A stretch of 64,000 bases of DNA. It comes from Dermanyssus gallinae (taxonomy: Eukaryota > Arthropoda > Arachnida > Mesostigmata > Dermanyssidae). The stretch covers positions 1 to 64,000 of the forward strand of contig QVRM01004780.1 of NCBI GenBank assembly GCA_003439945.1. Reading direction: 5' to 3'. This document shows, piece after piece, positions 50,798 to 60,787 of this stretch. A program made the translations under genes and the position numbers. Under the pieces are notes generated by a model. It ran no database searches and was not told the origin of the DNA. It worked only from the letters and a program-made list of their open reading frames with translations. The first letter of the stretch is position 1. Each line of letters opens with the position of its first letter.

Positions 50798-52162
50798 TTA
50801 TATATATTATATTATGTGTTATATTAAATATTGTATACTATATTTAAAAAAAAAATTATATATATATATATATACAGGTAGTTCAATAAGTTTCTTAGAA
50901 TGAAAACCAAGAATTTTCCAAATCATGTTTTTAAATTTATCTTATTCGATATACTCCCCGAGATGCTTAATACACTTTTCCCACCAAGATTTCAGAGCTT
51001 TTATACCTCTTAAGTAGAATTCCGCGTCTTTAGACTGAAAATAGGCATTGACAGCAGCCTTAACCTCTTCATTGCTGGAAAAACGCTTTCCACCGAGACT
51101 ATTCTTCAAATGTTCGAAGAGGAAATAATCAGAGGGGGCCAGGTCTGGAGAGTAGGAAGGTTGTTCAATAAGTTCGAACCTCAGTTGGGCCAGTTTTGCC
51201 GATGCTTGCCGGGACTTGTGTGCAGGAGCATTGTCCTGGTGAAACAGGACAACCTTCTTCTGCAAAGCGGGCCGTTTCACGATGAGTTCTTGCTAAAGGC
51301 AGTCCAACAGTTTTGCATAATATTCTCCTGTGATCGTTTTACCGATCTCAAGGTAGTCGACCAGCATTATTCTACGTTGGTCTTAAAAAACTGTAGCCAT
51401 CACCTTTCCGGTCAATGCCGTTGTCCGCACCCTCTTCGGAGGTCCTTCATCAGGTGCACACCATTGGCAAGATGCTTCTTGGGTCTCGGGAGTGTAGTGA
51501 TGGACCCAGCTTTCATCGACGGTCATGAATCTGCGCCAAAAATCCGACGGATTTTTCGACATCTTGGCCAAATTTCGCTGTGAAGCGGAAACACGCGCGC
51601 CTTTTTGGCCTTGGTTGAGCAAATGCGGCAGCCATTTTTCTCTGAGCTCTTTCATCTTCAAGTTTTCGTATAGGATAAAATGCACACTACCTAAACTAAT
51701 TCCTAATGCCTCCGCTATCTCCTTAATGTTCATTCGCTTATCTGTGCCAACGATGTTTCGCACTTTCTCTATGTTTTCCTCATCAGTTGCCGTTTTTTGG
51801 CCTCCTGGACGTAGTTCATTCTCGGTGCTTCTGCGACCTCTTTTTAACACATTAATCCAGTTGGAAACAGTGGCAAAACATGGCGCAGAGTCACCGTACG
51901 TCTCGTCCAACCCAATTTTCACTTGGGTCGCATTCCAACCTTTGAAATAAAAATGCTTGATAACCACTCGAAACTATTTTTTCTTCATTTTTAAAAATCA
52001 CGCCGATATGTTGCACGGGAAAAGCTATCAAACGAAATCGCAACGGCCAATCACCATAATATTTTGAGTGCTAGCAGTCGAAAAGTTGCAGTTCCTAATA
52101 GCGGTGGAAGCGCGCCAAAATTCGAATTCTAAAAAGCTCATTCTAAGAACTTATTGAACTAC

Positions 52163-52205
<43 letters not shown>

Positions 52206-55200
52206 TTCAATGTTATCATTCATTCAAAGTCGTAACATGATATAAATATAAAATTATTTCTACATTTAGAAATATTAATTACCATAAACAATTTGTGTGT
52301 TAACCCCAAAGAGACAGCCGATACAATAGCTAGCTGAATAGTACAACGCTAAGCGGTGCCGAAAAAAATGGCGCCAAAACAACCGGCCTGTTGGAACCTG
52401 CGGAGATCCAACATCGGGGGCGGGGAACGGGACATCAACTAATCATATATTATTATTATTATAATAAAACTTTTCACTAATGCGTATATCATAATTGCTT
52501 GTCAGTGACCACTTAGCATCATCTTGGCGTTGCCTTTTGTAGTTCCAAGGACACCCTCTGTTGAAGGAACGCGGTCGATCTTGGCTCCACTGTGGTCTCG
52601 AAGAGCTTCTTTCCAAGCTCTTTTGTCAGTTTGAGCTCATCCTTGCTCCAAACGCCAGATGACTCGAGACCAAACGCCATTACAACGTGGCTTCAAGGAC
52701 ATGCGCGTATAGCGCTGTTTATGCATCTTCCGAATGATGTGGCTGACGTCCGCGCTGGCTAGTGCACGATAGCCGAGGGCGTACGTGTCGGAGACAGTGA
52801 CGTCCCACGCCTGCGGCCGATTACGGTCCTAGTCCCGGCATGACTATAATAATAAATTCCATCGTAAATGAGCAAACGCTCTGGGACAATACTTTACAGC
52901 TTCAATATAAACTCAAAATCACGCGCATCTTTTTCAACAACAGCACTATAACCGACGATGGGAAAATTGTTAAGTTTCTTAGTTTTAATCTTTCTTGATG
53001 ATGCTTTTCTAGCATTATCATCTGAAGTGAGCGACTGTTGTCCATCTGCTGTGCATTTTTCTCGACTACATATGTTGTTGGTAACGAAGCGTTGTCTTGC
53101 CATTTCAGATGCAACTATCGGACAAATAAAGAACCGACGGGACCATTAAATAGGCAGAAACTTCTCAAGTTCCTTGAAAAATATGCTACTGAACAAGAAG
53201 ATATCCCAGAGGTAATTGCGGCATGCCCTTGCGTGTGACACAACAAATGAGGTTTATTTACGAAAATGTACCCCCTTACAACGCTTATGTTCTAGGAGAA
53301 GAAACAAGTACCTAAAATTTAACAAAAGAAGATTAACACTTACAAGAAGTACAGCTTTACAGTCGTGTGTATCACGCAAGTTAAGAATATTTTTATAACG
53401 TTTTTTACCTCTCGCAAAATCCTTCGGAAATATTTGACCATAATTCTCTCCAAGGAAATCTTCCAGATATTATTGGCAAGCGGTAAGTGATCGCGTTGCA
53501 ACAGGTATTCAACAGGTTCACTACAAGTTAAACTTCAAGAGTTGTTAAACAATGTCAAACCGGCAATGTCTTGTCGCTCGTGCGACTGTCGAAGTGACCT
53601 GAAACAAGAATCCCGGGGCAACAGAGAACCTTGTGTTCTAGAAACTGAAGACATATCGCCCGCCGGGTATCGACGTCTACGTGCAAACATTGCCCTAAGC
53701 GTTATTTCAAAAGTCTCCGCTCGCTGTATTGCCATTAGTCTGCCTTCCCAGAGATATGTAAAATGTCTGGCAATATACGGAAACAACGAGAGTAGTTTAA
53801 ACCATAAAGAAGACACCTTGATTGGCAACGCCAAAGGACTTTAAGCGCGGCAGTGCATCCGCGATCACAGCATAGCATTTCGACGCAATCTCGTCTAAAT
53901 GAGGCTGTCACTCATTTCACATGTTCGCATATAGCAGCAGGCCCAGATATTTAGCACTCTGGGGGGGGGGGGTGAAAGTTCTTTCCTGAAGCCCCTGTTC
54001 CCCAGAAATCCCACCATAGACTTTGGCGTTTCTTCCCGCTAATAAAGGAGAAACGGAAGACGAGCTCCAAACAATGGACGACATTTATTTAGTGTATAGA
54101 TAAATGTATACAAGTCAACTATGAATAAAAGAGAAATCCCCAAAACATAGAATTGCAAACGAATAGATCCCGTTAAAATTGCATGCATTTACACAGCATT
54201 TCGATCCCAAACATAGAACCACAGCATGCAGCGTCACCACCAATGCAGCACAGCTGCCTAATGCACGCTTGCAATACATGAAAACATAGCTTAACGTATT
54301 TCTCATTTTGTTGAATTTATTTGAGTCGAATGTCTGTCAAAATCAAATCATGTATTCAGTACTTGCCAGTACGCGACCGATGCTACAAACTCATTTACTA
54401 AAACACAATTAATTTGATGGCACTTTTTTTCAGGAACATATAAGAGACAGGTTGTGGACGGTTCGGTAAATGTATGAAATTCGTTAAACCGTTTGCTGGA
54501 TAATTTTCATAAAATAAATGAATACTGCGTAATGCTACTCCTCTTCCAGCTACAATTTAATCACTGCTTTGTTTTGTTTGGTCGTTTAGCTAGTAAAATA
54601 TACGCCGGGTGTAAAGAGAGGACGGGTTTGGGCGCCTCCGCCGAAATCGGACCTCAGATCAGGCGGCGACGACAATATTCCGGTAAGAAGGCGCACGTTA
54701 AATTGAAACTAAAAAATAATATGTGTATGCATACATACGGATGTTTATACAATGTATTACTTTCAGCGAATGCAAACATTCCCATATGAATTAATTCGCT
54801 TTAAGCTGCTACATTTTGCAAATGAAATTTGCTACCCACACATTTTACAAAACGGTTCAAGTTTAGCGTTTGTTCTGTTGAGAACGAAACACAACTTGGA
54901 AGCCGCCTCCATATACTTACTGGATATATTATACCATACCATGCAATCCTCCCACACTATGTGTAGTGTCTTGTGTGGCTTCTATGCATGTACTCCCGGC
55001 TCGTTGCGACTATGATTTTAGTAAAGGCTCGTCTGTATCACATCTCAGCACTAGACTAGAGCTGCACATACAATGTAACTAACAAACAGGCTGGCATCAT
55101 ATCGTAGCTTCAAATCTCTTTCAAGAAGCAGGCTCAACCTTGTAGCCTGCCTACCTTCCGGCTCTCTTCTTAAAAACAACAACAACAACACTACCAATTG

Positions 55201-57003
55201 TGGCGACATCACCAATAAGACAACGAGGCAAAATAAATTCAATAGAAGAGGTGTGTTTGCGCTACGAACGCTTTTATATTGTCTGTGTGTAGCAATACCA
55301 TAATTCGCGTCGCGAGATCCACCCGTTTTGACAGTCATAATTTGCGTCTGCGGCGGGCAAAATGCTGCAATGCTGAACTAGGGTGCTAACGAGCCCTTAC
55401 CGTGGTGGAAACTTGCAGCAGTCCTATTAAAGGGCAGCATACTACTGGTCTCTCGGCAAACGAATGAGGGTGGCCACATATTAAGCTTTCTGCTGACCGC
55501 CGCCGCCGCCGCCCACAGATAGAAGAGCGCGCACACTGAATCGAATCGACAGAGATTGAGACGGACAGAAACCAAAGCACATTCTCTCCGATCTGCACTG
55601 CCACCGGTGGCACTTTGGTGCTGGCTCAGAGAGTCAGCAAAACCCGCGCACCGCGCACACTACGTTTACCAACTGCGTGTTGTAGCACTTAGTCAGCAGT
55701 GACGGAAGCATCAACGGTCAAATGGGACAAAGAGTGTCGACAACAATGTCCAATGGGCCTACTCATCGCTTATTACGTGCTGAGCAGTCAGCACATCCCC
55801 TTGTTGTTATTTTTGCTGTTGTTGTTATTGTTGTTATTTTTGTTGTTGTTGTTGTTGTTGTTGTTATTGCTTCTGTTGTTGTTGCTTCTGTTGTTGTTGC
55901 TACTGTTGTTGTTACTACTGTTGTTGTTGCTACTGTTGTTGTTGTTGTTGTTGTCGTTGTTTTTATTGCTGCTCTTGCTGTTCTCGTTATTGCTGCTATT
56001 CGTGTTGATCTATGGGATAAATGTATCATCATCGATCTATTCGCCTTTGTTTGACGAGACCGACACACCCCGGTCTCGACCGAATGACAATAGCAGGCCG
56101 ATCAGCGTTGTCAGCGCCTGCGCCAGAAACGCTTCACTCGCTTGTGCAGTAATTTGCGCCGAACGACAACACACGAATGCATTGCGTGCTGTGTGTCGTT
56201 GTTCAATAGCAACGAACCGAGGAAGGCCACAACTTACACGGAGAACACGACAGAACTATTTTTTTTTTCAGAGGGCGTAGTTCGTCCTTTCTCTCTCTCT
56301 CTCTCTTCCTCTCGAGACTGTCCGGTTGGGAGAACCTTCTGTGCGAGAACGAATGGCGTTCAACGTTCGCAAACCGCCCATATCACTTTCGGTGGTCATC
56401 TACGGGTCTCTCGAGCCTCTTGCTGGCGCTCATTCGCACACAGCCTATCGCCCATGGCTCAACGCTCGATTTGCGATATCCACCTATATATATTGGTGAT
56501 GAAAAGTGCGGCAAAGAGCTTGTTTTAATCGCGCGCGGCGCTACAGAACGCTGAGCATTACCACTACGACCGCTAATACTAATCTGCAGTCTAATAATAC
56601 GAGCGAGTGTTGTGCGAGACATTTCCGTTGTTGAAAGTTTAAGAGTTTATTGTCAAACAGTGACCGCGTGCGACACGACCAAACGGTTTCAGAACGGTTC
56701 TTCAGGCGCTATCTATGTAAGTGATCTGTTCCATATTCTGTCTAACAAAAGGCTCATGCCGAAGTTTCGAGTGATAAGGATGCCATCTTGGACGATACAT
56801 CGGTGGGCTATGATAGTATCAGTAAGGTTTACTGGTGCGCTCTCACCTGGCAGCTATTGCGTGTCAATATACGTGCGCTACACAATGCCGCGTATCTAGG
56901 GAAAGCGAGCGATATTAGTAGAAAAACGTCAGTAAAACTAAGTCAAATGTCGCTTAGTTTTTCTGTTGTTTCGGTACCAAAACTAATCACGAACTCTCTG
57001 TTG

Positions 57004-57062
<59 letters not shown>

Positions 57063-60000
57063 CATTGTTAATATGCTTTATTCGAGGAAAGGTTTAGTCT
57101 GTGAATATCGAACTCTCCATGGGAACATCTGGTTTAGAGTTTGTTTTGTTGCTACAAACTTTGGAAGAATATACTTCTCACTACATGTATTCGTACGACT
57201 GAGGCTAAGCTACTTTGAGAATATCAATGATTATTTTTCTTTCTTAAATATGTTAGCAAGCTGGGGACTCGTCACTTGAAGTTCTACACTTGTATGCAAT
57301 TTTACGATGCCTTTTTACAGCGTATCTTGTCTAGAAGTCGCTGATCTTTCTTCAGACATGGGTTCCATACTAGGGCTGCAAATGTTGTTATAGGTAGTAT
57401 GTGCATCTTAAGTAGTTTTGAGTATAGATGTGGATTCTTAAGTAGTGATGCGATTCGCTCTCTGTGTTGCCCTTAAACAAATGTGTTACGTGTTCAGAGC
57501 ACTTTATAATAATAGACGTCATTCTAACAAGATCTGCGATAAGTGGCCCAATAGTGGTTCTGTGAGGGCAACCGGTGGAAGCTTTAGCTTTTCAGACAGA
57601 GCATCATGAACACATACTTGGAAGATCCGCTTCCGTAGGATGTCATCTATCCTATATTTTGGGACCCGAATCCAGTCAAAACATCTTAATCCGTAGACAT
57701 GTTATGCCCAATCAAACCAGTTGAAGTATGCAGCTTATATGCAGAGTATAGGCAAGTCGTTATTTCGTGATCAGTTCTTGCTTCTCTGCGTTTTGATATA
57801 CATAACCGTAGAAATAATACTTTCTAAGAGTTTACAAGCTATACCGGTGAGCGAAATGTCTAGTCGAATGCAAGCATTGTTGAGTTCTTTCTGAAGCTGG
57901 TAAATGTTTTGCTTTTTGACCTTACGGTCAAGAGGTGCTTGAAGTGCACGCACGTCTGTCATTTGACGGTATTTGCCTGGTTTGCTGTGGCTCATGTAGC
58001 TGTATAAGAAAGCACACGAAGTTAATATATTTAGTGTGCACAGAGTCTGTGGAGAAGCAACCGCGGGAAATGTGGTCGAGTTTATAAAGTCGAGATTTAG
58101 CGTGATTAGGTTCATAGTGTCATAATTTTTTTAATGATACAATTTGGTTCTTGCGGTTTGCCTGGGGCGCACGCAGCCAGTAATAAAAAACTTTACTATT
58201 CGATCATCGGAGGATAGCTGGGGTGGCCGCACAGCAACTTCTTGTACCAAATCATCCTTGCAAAACACAGTGTCTAGTATCGAAACACTGCATTGTCACG
58301 GCCAGTCATCCCATCAGTAGAATGGGATGATGGGATGATAGATGGTACTCCTTTAGAGCTACCTCACAGATTCCGTTGCACGTCGAGCTGTGCGTCGAGC
58401 AGCAGCTCTTATAGAAAAAACAGCATCACCCGGAATAGCTTTTTTATACACCTTAAGCACAAACAGGACAATATTTACCCTGTAAATATCCCTTAGCGGC
58501 AAAAGCTTTAGGTCATGAAAATGCTTACAAACTGAATCGCTACCGCGCATGTTGAAAACTGCCCTGAGGGGATCATTCTGAGTGATTTTCGGCCTGTGAG
58601 TTATATCCCTGTTATACATCCTCCAAACAGAGATACCATAACAATGAAAATTGGCACTAATAGCACCTTATGCACCATTAGAGGGCCCTCAAAAGGCACT
58701 CCTAGTTCCTTCCACATCTCTTAGGATGTCATGTGTTCCAGTATGCAATACAATAAGCTGTTGTGAATCAGACTATGTATGATCACTAAAAATGGCATCA
58801 CACGTCACAAGCTCGAAATTGCAATGCAGTACATCATGCTGATTTCCGCTGAACAAACCGATGGTTTAGCAAGCCACCATTTTCAGTTATGGTTGCTACA
58901 TCTATATTTAAACCTTTGATATATGTAGAGCTTCCAGAGCAACGGATCGCGCATTCAGGTAAACAACATAAAATTGGGTCTTAAGTCACTCGTACTTTTG
59001 GATAACTTTCTAACATCTTATCAAGTCGCAGATAGCCACGGAGAAAGGAAAGCCAAGTTTCGTTTTCCCAGAGCTCATTTTAAATAAGATTGTAAGCTCT
59101 TATTGTTGCCAGCGGTTTTAATGCAGTACCAGCTGGAGTACTTTTGCGACTTACAGTCTTAATTGAGGCATCTTTTGACTTAACAGCTGTGAGTCACCTT
59201 CCTTGTCTTCATTTCGGTGTGGACACGTACTTGCCCATTTTTCTCTCTTTCCAGCAGCCTATATATACTTCTCTCGTTTCTATTCTCTTTTCTTTTACAA
59301 ATTCCAGATTGAGTTGGACGTCGAGGAGTCAGAAGCGTTGGCCAAGGCGACCACAGCAGATCTCGTTGATCTCGCAGGTATCAAAGAGTGTCTCTCGTGC
59401 TGACGGGCCTTTCAGTTTATTGCGCGATAAAACCAGAGTTGTCCCTTGTTTATTCAAGGACAAGGTCCCGTTTCTAGCTATCTTAGAATACTTCGCTTTC
59501 GTAGTGCTATGTTAGAATACTTCGCTTTACTTTTGCTTAATGTTATGGCATCGTCCGCTGTGAGATCCATAACTTGGCTGCAAGACTAAGGCAATTTGCG
59601 CTTGTGAGTTTACTACTTCTTTTCGACGGTAAACTATTTAATGAATCAGTATTTTCATCTATGAGATTATGCTTATTAGTGCATAGTCCGCAGTTTAGAA
59701 AACATCTAGTTTTTTATCTTATTATAGTTTATGTACAAAACCCTTTGAATGTGCTACATATTGCACCCTATATATATAGAAATATATTTTGTTCGTTGTA
59801 AAATCACTTGCAAAGAAATGCCCTCCCTAGACGTATTACTCCGATAGCGTTACGCGCGTGTGCTCGACGAAAAAAACGGCATTTTTTAAATGTAAATTTA
59901 TGACTCCTCAGTTTATTCCACCTTCCAATGCAACAGCAGAGTTCGTTCCACGTAGAGAGGCTATCGATAATTGACGGTGATCATCAGGGTACCTCAATAT

Positions 60001-60407
60001 GAGTCCTTCGCCAACTTCTCCTAGGTAGTTTATATATACATATACTAAAAGAGAGAAATACTTACACTCCCGCCGCCCGCGATTTATTACGCGCGAGCCT
60101 TTGACGGGAGTGCCCGCCAGCCCGAATAGACAGGCCAGCAGCTCCCCCATTCTCCCCCCCATCGAGGTTCGGAATGGGGGTACCACACTACTCCACCGTA
60201 CCGATTAGACGCGTTCACTTCGCGATTCCGCGTTACACACCAGAATATTGCACCGTCCCCCGAAGGGGAGTTAGACCCACTCCAGCGCAGGGGTTCCCCG
60301 TGATTACGAGGCCAGAAGGTCCTCCCGACCGGTGGTCTGCTTTCATGTGGCCACTTCTCACTCGTTTTGCCTATTAAGCCAAGGCAGCAGGCGTCCCGGA
60401 CTACCGG

Positions 60408-60445
<38 letters not shown>

Positions 60446-60587
60446 GTGTTTCTGTGTGTATTCGACAGCCATTCTGGGTTTGCACTGCACGTGGGCAACG
60501 TTCGAGACGATAGTGAAAGCCCACATGCCGCGGCCACTTCCGCCATTACCAGACAACGCCACCAACCCCGAGAAGACTGCCCAAAAG
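44586..60587 (+). CDS. tmod: Tropomodulin, six exons, 3' part outside the window
   Basis: Joining 44586-44656, 45238-45387, 53109-53211, 54590-54682, 59308-59377 and 60469-60587 gives one open frame of 199 codons from ATG 44595, with GT/AG ends and matching phases (2, 2, 0, 0, 1, 0). Tropomodulin caps actin pointed ends and binds tropomyosin, setting thin-filament length. The N-terminal tropomyosin/actin-binding region is clear: YADMDIDELLSKL, VDPDDSMIPPSER, PTGPLNRQKLLKFL and VKRGRVWAPPP. It is followed by TTADLVDLA-AILGLH, the helix and turn before the LRR domain. The leucine-rich-repeat cap (NNIKN and following repeats) was not found before 64000 and should lie to the right. Intron 2 is 7.7 kb and loaded with transposons. 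The family is certain; the true first exon is not. Confidence 0.9.
45238..45387 (+). CDS. tmod: Tropomodulin exon, tropomyosin-binding helix
   Basis: The acceptor is ccgttctag and the donor is GAAAG followed by gttcat. It encodes VLRDMRRYADMDIDELLSKL then TPSEIEKLSMMVDPDDSMIP, matching the Y-DxDxdexLaxLs...vDPDDs-lPP-qR signature of tropomodulins. It ends with two bases of a split Arg codon. Confidence 0.93.
45488..45513. repeat. Compound (CA)n(TA)n microsatellite
   Basis: A short CA run followed by about 13 AT units, 90 bp into tropomodulin intron 2. Confidence 0.9.
45600..45990 (-). mobile_element. LINE post-RT domain relic
   Basis: Minus-strand frames read ELNAALRLFNIKIAPMASYG, IQLIWENLSVAQLARLHRVK and PAFLKRV. 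This is the segment after the RT palm in LINEs, where a line of the form KI-P...YGI-xIW-x-LS...VK-x-FLKRxL recurs. One frameshift precedes a decayed FIEDL-like block. It belongs to a different LINE type from its RLE neighbours. Confidence 0.6.
46395..47100 (-). mobile_element. RLE-type LINE fragment, internally deleted
   Basis: Minus-strand frames give KVYFLLRHAVGVPKVLYVLR, LPVRLGGMGTRSATALAFPA and FLASSRS (thumb region), then jump to VVMAFGLESSGVWGKDALKL and EPRSVAFLRQRVSLELQRGN (the extreme C terminus). The CCHC and endonuclease blocks between them are missing. The stop lies near 46490. The 3' flank runs into aataataataa at about 46395-46406, a TAA-type tail. A close copy of the last 200 bp sits at 52490-52700. 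Confidence 0.8.
47440..47521. repeat. (ATT)n tract at the 3' end of the RLE-type LINE
   Basis: About 27 ATT units directly abut the 3' end of the minus-strand LINE (which reads ...AAATGATGATAAATAATAAT on its own strand). It may be the element's tail, the target, or both. Confidence 0.9.
47592..47808 (-). mobile_element. tRNA-derived SINE with 17-bp target duplication
   Basis: The direct repeat cataactcaaggcacta occurs exactly at 47592-47608 and 47792-47808. Between them lies a 183-bp element. Its minus strand starts at the duplication with tcgatcccgatggcgtggtg (A-box-like TGGCGTGGTGG) and contains a seven-base anticodon-like loop, CTCGCAA, on a stem. A 16-nt variable arm follows, as in class II tRNAs, then the T-arm GCGGG-TTCGAGC-CCCAC with a perfect B-box core. 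The acceptor stem does not pair, so it is a SINE head and not a working tRNA. The body ends in ttactttt without poly-A. It is inserted in the 3' part of the RLE-type LINE. Confidence 0.8.
47862..50182 (-). pseudogene. ORF2 of the RLE-type LINE (zinc finger, RT, endonuclease), broken
   Basis: The order on the minus strand is as follows. A C2H2 finger, CHQCGQTFARRGLRRH..KH, lies at about 50037-49975. KLSDGDVSGAARLLL follows near 49575, then ARLFALKKKDG. An in-frame TAG stands at 49163-49165, and FRPIACSSVLRRVAAKL follows. RT blocks are HQLGFSIKGGAEIMIHATRA and VLVKLDFKNAFNTVRR. At about 48827 the frame jumps from RTGSVQ to VRPKYLPYGIRPPFLP, so the QQGDP and YxDD core is deleted. The knuckle CRCGDEVDSLGHYGLSC and RRPDGMT follow. 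At about 48140 the conserved LVWDATVTD is LV-stop-NATVTD, losing a catalytic Asp and a Trp. The C terminus reaches SSIGYPHLFSPLAFETLGG. Confidence 0.85.
50182..50532 (-). CDS. ORF1-like basic protein of the RLE-type LINE
   Basis: A 116-codon frame rich in Pro, Arg and Ser. It contains PRPRAAPKQRPRAKPRTKVT and ends SVASDLRQS with a TAA that overlaps the ORF2 ATG as TAATG. The frame has no ATG before the 5' microsatellite (50532 is TTG) and stays open into the array, so the 5' end may be truncated or altered. It has no family match that I recognise; its basic nature would suit nucleic-acid binding. Confidence 0.5.
   Translation of the reverse strand: MAAPTPSSQGSSSADLASSSPEGATYTSMVRGIAVGGNTTPQFLLPRPRAAPKQRPRAKPRTKVTRTRLRGPRKPVAHGSSGLVRDLISIKSEHSKMVKSITNALLLSVASDLRQS
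50571..50656. repeat. (GAT)n(ATT)n microsatellite at the LINE 5' end
   Basis: About nine gat units pass into about 17 att units, flush with the 5' side of the minus-strand LINE. Confidence 0.9.
50875..52165 (-). mobile_element. Mariner element, complete with TIRs and TA duplication
   Basis: A 1,291-bp element. The left end, CAGGTAGTTCAATAAGTTTC..., and the right end, whose complement is CAGGTAGTTCAATAAGTTCT..., form about 28-bp terminal inverted repeats that differ by one T. TA dinucleotides flank both ends (50873-50874 and 52166-52167) inside an AT-rich array. Length, TIR size, TA target and the DD34D enzyme fit the mariner family exactly. It sits in tropomodulin intron 2, opposite to the host gene. 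Confidence 0.95.
50942..51988 (-). pseudogene. Mariner DD34D transposase, disabled by a stop and a frameshift
   Basis: The natural start ATG is at 51988-51986, but codon 5 is TAG (51976-51974). The frame then runs from FRVVIKHFYFKGWNATQ through the paired-domain-like HTH (IKEIAEALGISLGSVHFIL), the linker KWLPHLL (a WVPHEL variant) and TVDESWVHHYTPE (first D), to a stop near 51383. After a frame break, VVLFHQDNAPAHKSR gives the second D and SPDLAPSDYFLFEHLKN the third. Exactly 34 residues separate these two aspartates. The C terminus ends HLGEYIE-TAA at 50942. All three catalytic residues survive, so the copy decayed recently, but it cannot make a functional enzyme as it stands. Confidence 0.9.
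52440..52860 (-). mobile_element. RLE-type LINE 3' fragment flanked by TAA on both sides
   Basis: The minus strand begins next to ttattattata (about 52848-52858) and reads AWDVTVSDTYALGYRALASA, the endonuclease WDxT block. It then reads CNGVWS.., and the last 200 bp are nearly identical to the end of the 46.5-kb fragment. It ends at attattattataataaaa (about 52448-52466). It is thus a short 5'-truncated or internally deleted copy in a TAA context. Confidence 0.75.
53109..53211 (+). CDS. tmod: Tropomodulin exon
   Basis: The acceptor is tgccatttcag and the donor is CCAGAG followed by gtaatt. The first A completes Arg; then CNYRTNKEPTGPLNRQKLL and KFLEKYATEQEDIPE follow, the conserved TGPLNRxxLLxxL block. 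Confidence 0.92.
53520..54070 (-). mobile_element. Jockey/CR1-like LINE fragment
   Basis: The minus-strand frame ALPIKVSSLWFKLLSLFPYI, RHFTYLWEGRLMAIQRAE and FEITLRAMFARRRRYPAGD is a post-RT segment. Further right, cgcatagcattt and gcccagatatttagcactct match the 62.08-62.18 kb relic, so they belong to one family. A G10 run lies at 53961. Confidence 0.55.
54590..54682 (+). CDS. tmod: Tropomodulin exon
   Basis: The acceptor is tggtcgtttag and the donor is ATTCCG followed by gtaaga. It has 31 codons, LVKYTPGVKRGRVWAPPPKS then DLRSGGDDNIP, matching the conserved KRGkvWvPp motif. A second AG four bases further on would break the frame, so 54590 is preferred. Confidence 0.9.
55440..56620. promoter_or_regulatory. 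CpG-rich intronic block, candidate alternative promoter
   Basis: CpG-dense DNA flanks the TTG tract, inside tropomodulin intron 4 (54683-59307). Features include gccgccgccgccgccc at 55500, accgcgcaccgcgcac-like sequence at 55645 and a CT run at 56290. Composition resembles the upstream GC-rich blocks; an internal promoter for a short isoform is possible but unproven. Confidence 0.3.
55801..55980. repeat. (TTG)n low-complexity tract
   Basis: About 180 bp of TTG with TTA, CTG and CTA variants. Long poly-Leu and poly-Val frames across it are artefacts. Confidence 0.9.
57005..57063. repeat. (AAT)n microsatellite
   Basis: About 19 uninterrupted AAT units. Confidence 0.95.
57450..58120 (-). mobile_element. 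LINE reverse-transcriptase relic
   Basis: The minus strand reads SLTGIACKLLESIIS (an RT motif-2 line, usually RPxSLTSIxCKLLExI), followed after breaks by DDILRKRIFQVCVHDALSEK, where the family has ...F.V.VGDALSE before the QGSVLGP block. The QGSVLGP itself has decayed. Tropomodulin intron 4. Confidence 0.55.
58340..58725 (-). mobile_element. LINE C-terminal fragment, copy A
   Basis: The minus-strand frame gives MYNRDITHRPKITQNDPLRA and CKHFHDLKLLPLRDIYRVN, typical of the Jockey/CR1-type ORF2 end (GI-VW...LRxLF...LPL-xIY). The DNA is about 95 per cent identical to 61700-62060. Confidence 0.7.
59308..59377 (+). CDS. tmod: Tropomodulin exon
   Basis: The acceptor is acaaattccag and the donor is CTCGCAG followed by gtatca. 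It encodes IELDVEESEALAKATTADLV-DLA, the EeALxxAtxxElvDLAA helix. It ends after the first base of an Ala codon. Confidence 0.9.
60062..60412 (-). repeat. GC-rich structured repeat (long copy)
   Basis: This 350-bp GC-rich island sits in tropomodulin intron 5, with an AT array at its right edge. On the minus strand it starts atccggtagtccgggacgcc and contains the UUCG-type hairpin TCCCC-TTCG-GGGGA (60256-60269). It matches about 75 bp at 8005-8080. It could be the leader of a retroelement or a structural RNA-derived repeat; I do not recognise the family. Confidence 0.5.
60411..60445. repeat. (AT)n microsatellite
   Basis: About 16 AT units ending 24 bp before a tropomodulin exon. Confidence 0.95.
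60469..60587 (+). CDS. tmod: Tropomodulin exon, divergent linker
   Basis: The acceptor is gtattcgacag and the donor is CAAAAG followed by gtaatc. CC completes Ala, then ILGLHCTWATFETIVKAHMP and RPLPPLPDNATNPEKTAQK follow. ILGLH is conserved, but the following stretch of roughly 16-20 residues usual in insect tropomodulins (the NQDQ..ALLNK-type segment) is missing, and the linker residues differ. The position, phase and D-N-x-TN-E ending support it. Confidence 0.8.
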
Positions 60588-60687
60588 GTAATCACCAACT
60601 ACTAACAAATGCAATATCGTTTTTAGCTAGCAATGATCTGATCTTCTAGCCTGGCCAGTTTTCCGCAACAACCAGCAGAACATTTAT

Positions 60688-60708
60688 ATATATATTTATA
60701 TATATAAT

Positions 60709-60784
<76 letters not shown>
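60688..60784. repeat. (AT)n microsatellite with A/T inserts
   Basis: Three AT arrays separated by aattataaa and aaaaaaatt, 100 bp after the last in-window tropomodulin exon. Confidence 0.9.

Positions 60785-60787
<3 letters not shown>

Noticed and set aside
55699..56280. 193-codon poly-Leu/poly-Val frame
   Set aside because: Created by the TTG low-complexity tract; no hydrophobic-helix pattern or family match.
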